This document shows, in pieces, positions 12,420 to 23,847 of a stretch of DNA of 64,000 nucleotides. The number at the start of each line of letters is the position of its first letter. Within the stretch, counting starts at the first letter, position 1. Under the pieces are notes generated by a model that did not search any database, had not been told where the DNA came from, and saw nothing but the letters and a program-made list of their open reading frames with translations. The position numbers and the translations under genes were made by a program. Source of the stretch: Rutpela maculata (lineage: Eukaryota; Arthropoda; Insecta; Coleoptera; Cerambycidae). The stretch spans positions 190,277,729 to 190,341,728 of the forward strand of contig OW386287.2 in NCBI GenBank assembly GCA_936432065.2. Reading direction: 5' to 3'.

Positions 12420-12805
12420 GCTGAAACCGAATCAAAAGTCAGAATTGTAAGATTGGCTCGTTTTTGACCCCTAACCCCAAAAAACACACCCAAAGCAAAA
12501 GGAAAGTGGTCTGTCCGGCGGACTACCAGTGTATCCTTACGTATTTTGACCTATTGAATCCATATTCAAAGCTAGAATTGACATATTGGCTCGTTTTTCA
12601 CCTTTAACTCCGAAAAACACACCCCCCCAAAAAAATTATCTGTCCAGTGGACCACACCAGTGCATCTTTATGTCTTTAAATCCGCTGAAACCGAATCCGA
12701 AGTCAGAATTGTAAGATTGGCTCGTTTTTCACCACTAACTCCAAAAAACATCCCCAAAACAAAAAAAGTGGTTTATCCAGCGGACCATACCAGTGTATCC
12801 TTACC
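12420..12805 (+). repeat. satellite block 2, plus orientation
   Basis: About three of the 135-bp units in the same orientation as block 1, ending at the palindromic junction near 12808 (CCTTACCAAAAACATAAG). Confidence 0.85.
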
Positions 12806-12814
12806 AAAAACATA

Positions 12815-13790
12815 AGAATACACTAGTATGGTCCGCCAGGCAGACCATTTTGTGGGGGGAGGAGGTGTTTTTTGGGGTTGGGGGTGAAAACGAGCCAATC
12901 TGACAAATTCTAACTTCAGATTCGGTTTCAGCGGGTCCAAATATATAAGGACAGACCACTTTTTTGTTTTGGGGGTGTTTTTTGAGGTTAGGTGTGAAAT
13001 ATGAGCAAATCTGACAATTCCGACTTTGAATTCGGATTCAGCAGGTCAAATTACATAAAGATCCACTAGTATAGTCTGCCGGACAGATCACTTTCTTTTT
13101 GTTTTGGGGGTATTTTTTGGCGTTGGTGGTGAAAAACGAGCCAATCTGACAATTCTGACTTCGGACTCTGTTTCAGTAGATCCAAATACATAAGAATACA
13201 CTGGTCTGGTCCACCGGACAGACCATTTTTTTTGGGGGGGGGGGGGGTGTTTTTCGGGGTCAGAGGTGAAAAACGAACTAATCTGTCAATTACAACTTCG
13301 AATCCGGATTCAGCAGGTCAAAATACATACTGGTATAGTTCGCCGGACAAACCACTTTGTTTTTGTTTTGGGGGTGTTTTTTGGGGTTGGGGGTGAAAAA
13401 CGAGCCAATCTGACAATTCTAACTTCGGATTCGGTTTCAGCAGGCCCAAATACATAAGAATGTCCGCCGAACAGACCATTTATTTTCGTGGGGGGGGGGG
13501 GTGTTTTCGGGATTGGGGGTAAAAACGAGCTAATCTCTCAATTCTAACTTCGAATCTGGATTCAGCAGGTCAAAATACATGAGGATATACTAGAATAGTT
13601 CGCCGGACAGACAACTTTCCTTTTGCTTTGGGGGTATTTTTTGGGGTTGGGGGTGAAAAACGAGCCAATCTTTCAATTCTGACTGAGTTGGTTTCAGCTA
13701 ATTTAAATACATAAGGATACACTGGTATGGACAGATTATTTTTTGGGGTGGGGGTGTTTTTCGGGGTTAGGGGTGAAAAACGAGCCAATC
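12815..13790 (-). repeat. satellite block 3, inverted orientation
   Basis: About seven units of the same satellite on the opposite strand, recognised by repeated GGTCCGCC/CCGGACAGACCA, TGGGGGTGTTTTTTGGGG and AACGAGCCAATCTGACAATT. Unit spacing is about 130 bp. Together with block 2 it forms a large inverted repeat. Confidence 0.9.
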
Positions 13791-13985
13791 AAAAGTATTT
13801 TTTTGTAAGTTTTATTAGGATTTAAATAAAAAATGGCCATTTTGGCTAAGCTGAAAAATATTGGTTAGCATAATTCAATAATCGGCTCTCTTACGTTTTT
13901 TGGAAATTAAATAACGAGTATTTAAAGAAAAAATTATTCCAGTCGGTTGCGAAACAAGTGCTGTAGATAATTTTGAACGAAAAAA

Positions 13986-15250
13986 TCACGATTCGTGCCA
14001 CTGTGTGTCGCCAGATATATTTGACGCATACTTAAGGCATCTGAACTTTTTCGGAGACTCCACATTTATGTATTGTGTAGAAAAATAGAAAAATCTACAT
14101 CCTTGCCGCTGAAAAGTTCCACTATACCTGATATCGTAAGAAATCCGGGACTGCTTTTCAAAGTGATTTCGAATTTCTGTTTTGCTTTTTAACAATGTTT
14201 TCCAATAATATGAAAAATGTAATTTCGAATACAATATTCATTTGATGTTCTAGCCATGTTCGAGGTCGCGTTTGGCTAGAGAAATTTGTGAAAAATTTCC
14301 ATGTAACAACTTCATCATCTGGATTTAACTGCTGTAGTACTGATTTTACACCATAAAAGTAACAATAATAGTACGATAATGCCTGTAGCCAAGTTCCCCA
14401 TCATGTTAAAATATGCTCAGGAGGTAATGGTATATTTGAAAGAATTCTGTGAAATAACCGTGCACGATTTGATGCTTTAAACTGTATTTGCACTAGATTT
14501 AACAACATTAGAGTAGCACCCAATTTTATAAAGTCCATATGCTAAACGTGTTACATGAAATACATTCTGATGCGTTTTTTTTCAAAATTCTTCCAGCACC
14601 TTTCATATAATTAACTCCATCGGTAATTAATAATAATAACAACTTGTCCCTATTTTCTGCGTATTTGTCGTCTCCGAACTTTTGTAGACTTCAGTGCACT
14701 GCCTTCCTTACAGTGCTAGAATCTGTAATTACTTCCACATGCAGTGGAGGTGCGGTAACGCAAAAAAAAAATCGAAAATTTGTATTGTCCAAATAGGCTT
14801 AGAATGTCATGAAACGGTGAGATTTTAAGTTTGAGAAGAAATTTCTGTCTATCGGTCTGTCTGTAACTTTTTTTTGTGCGCACGATTACTCTGGAACCGT
14901 TTAAGATATTGACTTGAAATTTGATACACGTATGAGTCAAATACCCATTGTGAGATTTGGATGGAAAATTTGGATGTGGAAGTAATGATTCCTTGGGCAG
15001 CGGTCTTTTAAGTACTTTTGATGCGATTAAGTGTCCGTGCATTCAACAATTTTCTTCCTATGCACCCACTAAAACATTTACTACCTTCCAACCAAGCATT
15101 GTTGCGTCCACGCTAACCCACTCGTATCTGTTACTCAGAAGAAATAATACTGCTTCTTAATACTGTTACATCTCAGTGTTAAATATTTTTTCTTAGTATC
15201 GTTTCCGATGACATCTGAACATTCCCATACTACTCACAAATACACTTTTG
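13986..15250 (-). pseudogene. hAT-type transposase pseudogene, copy 1
   Basis: Read on the minus strand in shifting frames: about 15100-15240 gives a KKKYL-type stretch, then YEWVSVDATMLGWKVVNVL and MHGHLIASKVLKRPL. After a 273-bp insertion (14731-15003) it resumes with DSSTVRKAVH, then KLLLLLITDGVNYMKGAG, SNIPLPPEHIL and WGTWLQALSYYY. These are the usual hAT blocks: 'VSVDETTD' with the first catalytic Asp (here VSVDATM), the 'FL(S/T)DAAPYM' block and the 'TRWGTWL' block. A hAT transposase cuts and pastes its element and leaves an 8-bp duplication. Multiple frameshifts, stops and the insertion make it dead. The same subfamily is found at 52403-53500. No terminal inverted repeats were located. 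Confidence 0.75.
14731..15003 (+). repeat. ACTTCCACATCC-family repeat inserted in hAT pseudogene
   Basis: This copy starts ACTTCCACATGCAGTGGAGG and ends GGATGTGGAAGTAATGATTC then CTTGGGCAGCGGT. It is internally deleted relative to 58559-59253. Transposase peptides continue on both sides, so the repeat landed in the hAT coding region. Confidence 0.85.
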
Positions 15251-15320
15251 CACTTAATCTAAATTAACTTTTTCTGTCACTAACAGTAGTACCGCCATTC
15301 ACACACCTTTTTTATGACTA

Positions 15321-15479
15321 CACAGCCACACAAAAAAAAAGTGGTATAGCCTGCGGACCAGACCTGTGTATCCTTATGTATTTGGACCCGCTGAAACCAA
15401 ATCCGAAGTCAGAACTGTCAAATTGGCTCGTTTTTCACCCTTAACATCAAAAAAACACTCCCCCCCCCAAGTGGTATGG
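15321..15479 (+). repeat. satellite-family copy with CACAGCC end
   Basis: It starts after CTA with CACAGCCACACAAAAAAAAA, followed by one 135-bp unit. It is interrupted at about 15480 by the retroposed piece described next. Confidence 0.75.
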
Positions 15480-15742
15480 CCTATCTTCTAGCGGCTTGTA
15501 TATCAGTGTATACGCGGAAATTACGTAATTTCAGACGAGGATTACGTAGTGGATATATCATCCTTCGGAGGGGATGTAAAGCAGGCGGTCCCTTGTCTAT
15601 TAAATGTTAGGCAAGTAAAAGATCCCTACTCTTCTTAAGGGAAGAGGTTCGGCAAAATTTCCAGGTTGGGGGTAGCTCGTCTCCTGGCGTCGGTGATAGG
15701 CCCTGGTAGCGGAAATAGGCCGACGATAAATAGTTAAAAAAA
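15480..15742 (+). mobile_element. probable retroposed insertion with A-rich tail
   Basis: A segment of about 260 bp splits two satellite units. It contains TTCGGAGGGGATGTAAAGCA and TTGGGGGTAGCTCGTCTCC and ends in a run of about 11 A. It has no reading frame. The A tail and sharp edges suggest the 3' end of a LINE or a SINE. I cannot name the family. Confidence 0.5.
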
Positions 15743-15985
15743 AAAAGAAACCGAGTCCGAAGTCAGAATTGTCAGATTCGCTCGTTTTTCACTCCTCACC
15801 CCCCAACCCCAAAACAAAAAAAGTAGTCTTTCCTGCGGACCAGATCAGTGCATCCTTATGTATTTGGACCCGCTGAAACCGAATCCGATGTCAGAATTGT
15901 CAGATTGGCTTGTTTCCCTAACCCCAGTGTATCCTTACCAAATACATCAGGATACACTGGTATGATCCGCCGGATAGACCATTTA
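15743..15985. repeat. satellite-family copy ending in a palindromic junction
   Basis: Units continue in plus orientation (AACCGAATCCGATGTCAG), then invert at about 15940 (CCTTACCAAATACATCAGGA), the same kind of junction as at 12808. Confidence 0.8.
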
Positions 15986-17400
15986 CGCAACAAAGTTGTA
16001 TTAACTAGCCCATGGTGTCTCTGGTACGACATTAATTTAACTCATTCTAATTGTGGATTTTTATTTCAATGGTTAGGTTTTCCGAGAACGTAGCAAACCT
16101 TATAGAATTTCATGGGAGTGACCGCGGATGAAATTTTGTACAAAGAGTTCCCTTTTGCGATTGATTTCTCCCGAGTTCTCAGTTCCCTAGAGTTCCTAGG
16201 AGTTCTTATGAAGTGCACTTTGTTTCGTTAACTAAAAGCGCATGCGTTAGGTGACAACAGTGTCATAATTTTAACAAGACTTCCTTGGAGTTCCTCTAAG
16301 TTCTCCTGAGTTCCTCCAGAATTTCTCGGAATTCCCCACAGTTCCTCAGACTTTCTCCTGAGTTCCTGTAGCTTGTACACAGATTTGCTCTCGCGGTTAC
16401 CCCTTCGTTGAATTTGATAAAAGTGCTACTTACTAGAAAGTTTAAAAGATGTTAGCTCATTGACAAGGAAGGGGGGGTGTCGTTAAACAGTTTTTCTAGC
16501 ACATATGCGCGTTTTCATCACAGTATCATAAGAAGTAGACTGTCGTTTGACAGGTTTTCCCAATACTTCTTATTTAACTTTTTACTGCTAAAAAGAGAAC
16601 TAAAAGCCATTGCCATTGAAAGAGAATGAGATGTTAAATCTCGAAATCTGATGACGAAAAAATATAAAAGCAACCATATGCACGTATCAAAATCATTAGT
16701 CCCCTTGAGTATTATTTTAAAAGAGTCATAACTTGGCCAGTTATGGTACTATCCGTTATATTCGTCTAGCCCTGTATTTTCGAGTTTCACGCGAGCTCGT
16801 ACGAATCCAGAAGTCGTTTTCAAACAATCATTCGATTAGAATGGACCAATAAACCAATACTTACCATGACTAATAAATAATGATTTATAATAGGCACCTA
16901 ACTAACGTAGTTGAAAAAGTAATACACAGGGACAAATGGACGATTAAATATCCATTACATTTACATAATGGTTTTAACTAATTGTCATTATTGTGCGTGC
17001 TGCAAGAATAAAAACTAGAACATTTATTTTGGGGACCCACTTTTATTGTGCGCCTCTTTAAAATGTTATATATGCACACGTAAGATATTTCTTTCAATTG
17101 TAATCATAGCTCTGCTTTTGTTTATGTTAGGCTAGTTAAAGCGTAATTTGACATGAACATGAAATCATGTAAATCATAGAGCAGATAATCATATTTCCTA
17201 AAATGTTGTACAGAAGTACTTTAAACTCCTGTTGGCTGTTGCAGCCTTATATGGAGATACATCGTATTAAAACAAACCATATGAAATATGAGTTTGTCTT
17301 GATAGCAGAGTGCTCGCGCTAAGATAAGTCATATAGTTTTTGTTCCCGTGGGCATTTTTATACTAAAACATATAACTTTACCAAAGTTGCGTTGCGGATA
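15986..17400. other. gene-free stretch with GAGTTCC-rich patch
   Basis: No gene is visible. From about 16140 to 16375 the octamer GAGTTCCT and near variants recur about ten times at irregular spacing. The remainder is unremarkable AT-rich sequence. Confidence 0.5.
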
Positions 17401-18149
17401 TGTTATTACGGAAGGAAATACGAAAAACTTGAGCTTTGGTCTCTTTGATCTCGATACGTTCATAATTAATAAAGTTATTAACAAAAAAACAAATTTTTTT
17501 TCAACCGTGCTTTGCTCCAAATATTGTTATAGTAGGACAGTCATTTTTTGGTTTCATTTTTTTTTTATTTCAATGATGTCTCAGTGTTTTTGATTTTTCA
17601 AATCAGCCGTCAAGCTCTCCGCTTTCAGCCTCAGGCGGACAGTGATACTCACTGCGCGGCTGGCCCCCACCACCACTACCAGCAGTCTCGCTACGCTGTT
17701 ACATTTAAACATCGCACATGTTTTCAATAATAATAATAATGATAATAAAAACAATTATTATTATTATTGCTATTATTATTATTATTGAAAACTTGCGCGA
17801 TGTTTAAATGAATGTAACAACGCAGCGAGACTGCCAGTAGTTGTGGTTGGGGGCTAGCCGCGTAGTGAGTGTCACTGACCGGTTGAGGCTGAAAGCGGAG
17901 CGCTCGACGGCTTATTTGAAAAATCAAAAACACTGAGAAATCATTGAAATAAAAGGAAAATGAAACTTGCATTTCATTGTTCCATCCCTTAATGATTTTT
18001 AGAAACCAAAAAATGACTGTCCTATTATAGTAATATTTGGAGCAAAACACAATAGAAAAAAGTTGGTTTTTTGTTAATAACTTTATTAATTATGAACGGA
18101 TCAAGATGAACCAAAGCTCAAGTTATTCGTATCGCCTACTCTAATAACA
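17401..18149. mobile_element. palindromic element with (ATT)n centre
   Basis: Two arms of about 330 bp face each other around an (ATT)n/(AAT)n centre at 17727-17790. Left arm markers are AAACTTGAGCTTTGGT, TAATAAAGTTATTAAC, GGACAGTCATTTTTTGG and GCTCTCCGCTTTCAGCC. Their complements lie in reverse order to 18140. The tip TGTTATTA on the left matches TAATAACA on the right, where the next element begins, suggesting that element landed in this tip. Confidence 0.8.
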
Positions 18150-18630
18150 CAGCCCCACAAAAAAAAAGTTCAGACCAGCGAACCAGACCCATGTATCCCT
18201 ATGTATTTTCGGTCGCTGAATCCGAATTCGAGGTCAAAAAAATTCGTACACCCCCAAAATCTTTAGCTAGCTCAAAAAACACCCCTGGACTGGGGTTAAA
18301 AGAATATTAAGCTACGAGAATAGTTGTTACATCCTAATCGATCGAATTATACAAATTAAGGTTAAACAGCAGCGTACATACAATAGATATGAAACACACC
18401 CTCAGTGAGGGGCGAAAACCAGCCCCATTTATAAAAATCAATCCAAAACAATAATGACTGCTGAAAAAGCTCAAAATGTCTAAGTTTTGTTAAAGTGGTA
18501 AAAAACTGCATCAGGTCCGACGTAATTTTCATAAACTGCTCCTATAGGGTTGAGAACAACCATCCTTAAGTTTAAAGGACACAAAACAAGAGAACACGTA
18601 AAATCCAACAGGATTTCTATTTTGCGTAGT
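18148..18630 (+). mobile_element. truncated copy of the CACAGCCCC palindromic element
   Basis: After TAA it begins CACAGCCCCACAAAAAAAAA and follows the left arm of 29206-30920 closely through CCCCTGGACTGGGG and AATCCAACAGGATTTC, then breaks off after TTGCGTAGTA. The right arm is missing. Confidence 0.85.
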
Positions 18631-18815
18631 AAATTGCTCAAAAACCGACCGATAGAAATGTCTGCCAGTACAGTACAGTACTGTACACGTCAAAACAAAC
18701 ATTTTGCACAAAATTTGGTCTGGTAACAAAAATTTTTTTTTTAATTTCCGGTAACCGGTTTTGTCTGCCAGCGTAATTTAGGTATGTGAAGCACATTTAC
18801 TAACTACCTATGCGG

Positions 18816-19250
18816 CCAAAGACAAGCGAAAAGGTTTATAACCTATTCAACAAAGAATGCCACAAGGCTTCTCGAACTTGAAAAGTTCAACCTAAGGCTG
18901 ATCACGGGCCTTCTAACTACCCATTGCCCCTTGAGATATCATGTCAAGAACATGGGCATGGCAGAAGATGACAAATGCAGATACTGTGAAGCTGCAACTG
19001 AAACTGCGAAACATATACTTTGTGAATGCAAGGTACTAATCCGCATTGGGCTAAAGTACACAGGCGGAATTAACGCCTGAAGACATAGGGAAATTAGCTC
19101 CCAGGAAAATCGCAAGCTTTGCTAAACGTCTTGCAATCCTGGGCAACAACTAGTTAGAGGGTAATTCACAAAAGACCTCGAGGTCGAGGTGAAGAAAGGC
19201 CAACCCAGGGCCAAGCGACTCTCCAAACAAACTACAATCTACCTATGCGG
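18816..19250 (+). pseudogene. non-LTR retrotransposon fragment, C-terminal region
   Basis: The plus strand reads, after one frameshift, KFNLRLITGLLTTHCPLRYH then VKNMGMAEDDKCRYCEAATE and TAKHILCECKVL. This is the region after RNase H in Jockey-like LINEs, with the conserved CRYC...H.LC.C zinc-knuckle-like pattern. The frame then breaks near 19075. The fragment is flanked by a 12-bp direct repeat CTACCTATGCGG (18804-18815 and 19239-19250), and an A run follows at 19262. It is a 5'-truncated or internally deleted dead copy. Confidence 0.75.
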
Positions 19251-19438
19251 TGACCATTCGATAAAAAAAAATGTCCCCTCGCTCCCTATCCCCCCCCCTC
19301 CCCTCCATACCAAAAATTCCTAGAAAGGAAAAACTTTAGTACTTATATGGTCTCTTGGATTATGGCAGACGATAACCTTTCATCGACGAATTTGCACGCT
19401 ATTTCCTAGAATATGCCGATTTTTAAAAATAGTATATT

Positions 19439-19523
19439 GTGTATTTAGGTGTGAAAGCAATACATTCCCGGACGACGATGCAAATTGCAAAGTCCGGGAA
19501 TGTGCTTTCACACCGAAGTACAC
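19439..19523. repeat. short hairpin
   Basis: GTATTTAGGTGTGAAAGCA and CATTCCCGGAC at the left are matched in reverse by GTCCGGGAATGTGCTTTCAC and ACCGAAGTACAC. The loop is about 20 bases. Confidence 0.85.
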
Positions 19524-19684
19524 ATACCATTTTTTTTGAAATCACAATCAATATTATTATAAATTAAGGAATTTGTATTAATGCATAACATTTCTTCATT
19601 ACAATCTAACTGCTAACTAATAAATGCAATTTTAATGTGAGTTGGTTTGTCTGCGTGTATTTATTTACTGTCTAAAATATACAT

Positions 19685-19752
19685 AAAAAACCGTACGGGA
19701 ATGTTACTTTCCCGGCCTAGGCCGAGAAAATAACATTCCCATACAGTTTTGT
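19685..19752. repeat. short hairpin with CGGCCTAGGCCG centre
   Basis: ACGGGAATGTTACTTTCCCG and its near-complement ending in AACATTCCC surround a perfect 12-bp palindrome CGGCCTAGGCCG. It shares the CATTCCC arm motif with the hairpin at 19439-19523. Confidence 0.8.
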
Positions 19753-19904
19753 TGATCGTTGCTTGGCAACGGATCTTTTCCGATCTGTTTTGTGATAGTT
19801 TCGGACTAAAATACTGGAATTGTGCATTTTTCGATCTGAAATTGCGCCGAAAATGTAGACCGATCGATTTCAGAAAAAGTATATTTTTTAACAATCAGAA
19901 AAAA

Positions 19905-20840
19905 TAATTATTAAAAGCTTTTATTTAACTTGCAATGTTTGTTTATTTGTTTGTATGTGAGTTTGTTTAGGCCAAATTTTGCAAGCTGAATTTCGACTAG
20001 TTCTAATTAAGCTAGAGCTTTGAAATTTGGCACACGTGTATAAGTCCGGTGACAATGCAACATAGTATAGCCATTATCGGTCTAAATCCAATATCGCGGA
20101 CGTCCCAAGATGGCCGATTGGCTTTTTAATCATAATCCCCTTGATATGGGTATCAAATGAAAGGTTTGACGAGTAACATACGATAAACTATGTGACGTCA
20201 TTCTAAATTCAATATGGCGGACGTGGGAGAGGTGGGGAAGGGATGGGAAGGGGTGGGAAGAGGTGGGAAAGAGGTGGAAAGAGGTGAGGAGAGGTGGGGA
20301 AGGAATGGGGAGGGTTGGGAAGAAATGGGGAAGAGGTGGGGATGGGGTGGGGAGGGGGAGGGGAAGAGGTGGGAAGATGTGGGAAAGAGGTAGGAAGAGG
20401 TGGGAAAGGGAAGGGGAAGGGGAGGGAAGAGGTGGGAAGAAGTGGTAAGTAGTGTTAGAGGGATGAAAAGACGGGTGAGGGAAGGGGTGGATGGCGGTGG
20501 CAAATAAAGGGTTTTGTCTGTCTGTCTGTAAAATAAGTAGACTAGAAAGTAAAAAATAAAATTATATAAAAAAAATATTTTTAAGAAAAAGCTTTTATTT
20601 GAAAAAACTACTAAAAAGTAAAAATAATTTTGTTAAAATTCATACACCTGGAAACCAAAAGCTTTGGGGGCGATCAATTGAGCAAAGTAATTATGCAATA
20701 GCGCTATATGACCGTCCCCAAAGCTTTTGGTTTCCAGGTACATGAATTTTAAAAAAATTATTTTTACTTTTTAGTAGTTTTTTCAAATAAAAGCTTTTTC
20801 TTAAAAATATTTTTTTATATAATTTTATTTTTTATTATTA
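19905..20840 (-). repeat. composite repeat copy B, inverted
   Basis: On the minus strand the order is hairpin (20551-20840), pyrimidine-rich minisatellite (20226-20460), one 120-bp unit (20090-20225) and tail (19905-20085), the same order as copy A at 3800-4995. A (TGTC)n tract (20516-20528) lies between hairpin and minisatellite. The hairpin is complete here, with near-perfect arms of about 120 bp around a centre containing GCGCTATATGACC. Confidence 0.9.
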
Positions 20841-21119
20841 ATTATTTTTCACCGTCATTAATTTTGAAGGATATATCATTTGGTGAATAGAACCAGTGAC
20901 TGTTTAAAAAGTTTCTATTTGGGTACAAATTAAAATCGGATGATTCTAATTTTAAAAACCCAGTGACGGAATCGTGTTTATTGGCGGTGAAAACCCCCAG
21001 ATTTAAAATTTCTCAGCAATGAAGAGAAATAACAATTTTCGAAATTTTGGTATAATTCAAGCATGATTTAAAGTGTGCCGACTGGAATTAATAAACAATT
21101 ACGATAGAGTTGGTTTAGT
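20841..21119. other. gene-free spacer
   Basis: No gene or repeat recognised. Confidence 0.5.
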
Positions 21120-22067
21120 CCCAAGTAGCACAAGAAGCTGTAATAAAGCTGCGCCAACATTGAGGCAACAAGAACTGGCAGTTATTTAGCTATAGCAGCT
21201 ACCGCGGAAACATTATTACAATAAGGTTGCGACAGCACTGTAGCAGTCAAATGGTACATTTTCTTGCTTTGGAAAAGCCTTATAGCTGTAGCCATTTGGC
21301 TGGTGGAAGAACCAGATTATAGCCTTTGAGCTATATATTTTTGGAACTAACATATGATAAACAATTTGGCTGCATTATTACATGACCTTTAATATACATT
21401 ATTGGATACTAATATAACTTTTTCGTTAAATGTGTATGTGATACTTCTGTATATTCGAAGGGCTTAATTTTTCATGTATTTCACCAGAAAATTGTTTAAA
21501 ATTACTAAGTTCTTAATGTTGTGTCCACTAGAGAATATTACAGCACTTTTTTATTACAGAAAATAAAGAACGGTTATATAATTTAAATAATTATACAATA
21601 AATGTAAAAAAAAATATTTTTCAAAACGGCTGCCCCTCTCAGTTCTCGACATTTACAGGAAATATGGCCGCTAATTTACGTAATAGTTGACAGTCAACTG
21701 GCTGTTAAATGCAGCTCTAAATGCCAATCCCAAGCAAAAAATGTGGAAAATATAGTTTAGCCGTCAAACCGCATTATTTTAGCATTAAAGTATACAGTAT
21801 AATCAAGAGCCGCTACTAACTGTTCCGGCTGCTATTGATCTGTTGCAAGAGCTCTAGAAGGCATACTGCAGCGGACCAGAAATCTAAATAACAATTACAG
21901 CGATTTGATTGTTTAATATGTTACGGCAATATTATAGCAGTAAAAATATTTGGAATAAAATGCTTTGAGATTCCAAATCCAAATTACAGCTAAACGCCAG
22001 TTATCCCAACGTTTTCGCAGACAAAGTTTAGCTGTGAAAACTTCATAGTCCATACTGTGCTACTTGG
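21120..22067. mobile_element. TIR element with CCAAGTAGCAC ends
   Basis: CCAAGTAGCAC at 21121-21131 is the exact reverse complement of GTGCTACTTGG at 22057-22067. Sub-terminal sequence is loosely inverted too (AACTGGC...TTTAGCT on both sides). Its ends resemble those of the element at 49287-49906 (CCCAGGTAGCA). No open frame of note, so it is non-autonomous. Confidence 0.7.
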
Positions 22068-23039
22068 TTGTGTTCGAACTCTCCGAAAATCAAATTTCAG
22101 CGAAATCCAATAAATATTAAGGTCTGGCAGTTATATACGGATAACTGCAACAAAATAGAGAAAAACTTTGAATATTTCGCTCGCAGTAAAAGCCATCATA
22201 AGCTGATGCACTAACACTACTTACTCACTTTTTCAGACATCAAATTATTTCTGTTACACACATGACCGCCCCTGAAACATTCTTAGTTTCAGCTCGATCG
22301 CACATTATACGCTTGTAAGACTGTTTTGTTTTAGAATAACGATTATTGAAATGATGTTTTTCTGTCACATTTATATGATTTATTCAATTGACAAATCCGT
22401 ACTCGCAGTAGACAACGCTCGAAAGCAACTAAATATTACAACTACTCTTATTTCTACGAACAGAGCTCATTGCAAATGTTATGACGTTAGTCATAACTTA
22501 TCGGTTCTAAAAGTATATGAACTCTCCTACTGTAAAAACTGGATGATTCTAGAGTAATGACATACACAGGTTAACTTGTTTTTTTCAACATCTGCAAGAG
22601 CATAATTGCTGAACCACTTTTTTTACAGTACTTCTCTCATACGTTTCAAATCTTTGACAATCCTTTCGCATAGCAGACATTCATTTTTCATTTATGATCG
22701 TTTCTAATCACTTACAAGTAAGAGTAGTAAACAGAACACAAATTTTTTCACACAATTTTCATACAGTGTGTCTACTGTAATGAAGGTTTTTTGTGAACAT
22801 CACAGTAAATATTGGTATATCAGCACACTCTGTGTACATAAAATGTAGATTAAATAAATATACCTAGCTTGAACGACACTGTGAAATATTATGAAGAAGT
22901 ATACAGGAAGAGTCGACAATAGTTAAGAATCAAGTCGAGCATTTGTGATAATGTAACTCCATAAATTGAAAAGCATTTTTTTGGGTATTCAGCGAAATAC
23001 CCAAAACAATGCTATTCAATAATTGTTAAACAGAAATAG
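22068..23039. other. gene-free stretch
   Basis: No recognisable gene. GGGTATTCAGCGAAATACCC at about 22983-23002 is a short hairpin. Confidence 0.5.
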
Positions 23040-23321
23040 GCTAGGCATATTAGGATTCTCAGAGGAAAGTTTTGCTATAGTTTTTATTTTCTCACCCTCT
23101 ATGTTTTTTGGGTCGCTGAAAACGAATTTGAAGTTTGCAGGCAAAAATTTGGCCCGGAACTTTGTTTCTTTGGCACTTTTTGCCCAAATTTTGGCACTTT
23201 TCTCAGTTTTTGGCCTATATCTCAGAAAGGAAGCGTTTTTTCGACAAGCCCACTCCATACAAAATTAAAGTAGACAAAATTTCCTGCATTTTTCATATAT
23301 CACTTTTTTTGTAAGACTAAC
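23040..23321 (+). repeat. left TIR of element 1
   Basis: Pairs with 25807-26066 in reverse orientation at roughly 85% identity by eye, apart from one insertion of about 40 bp near 23210-23250. Confidence 0.85.
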
Positions 23322-23847
23322 ATATTCCCGGACCCAGTATACCTTATATGAATAATGAATATAGGGAAAGTAATGGAAAAAATGGAGATAAACGAATGAA
23401 ATGCAGTTATTACTAAAGTAGTTATGTACAGTGTATTATAGTCAGTAGTATAATATATACTCATATCATTATAATGATAAATGTTGCGAATGATGAATGT
23501 CGCTGCCGTCATAAATTGGACTGCCTTAATCATCTGGAACAAACAGGAGATATTTTAGGGATTTATTGATAGACAAGGTGAGTAGTACATGTTTACTGTT
23601 GAAGATACTGTTGTACATACCTTCGTTTTTCAAGGAACTGTCACATCCTCTTCAGTCCGTTCATCTATTCTCTTTATTTTTTCAGGTGGTGGGAGGTCTG
23701 TAATGAACAGAAGATGTGAGTCAGCTTGGAGATTCATATTAACTATTTCAGACAGGTACATTTATGCTCCAAGTGTGTGATTGTCGTTTTTGGAGAAGGA
23801 AATGCTACATACCTTCGTCCTCCTTGTCCACACTTTCTTCGATGGCC

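Noticed and set aside
10713..13788. Several 60-97-codon frames with repeated RFSPLT and NHF-type words
   Set aside because: All are translations of the 135-bp satellite in different frames; no start or domain.
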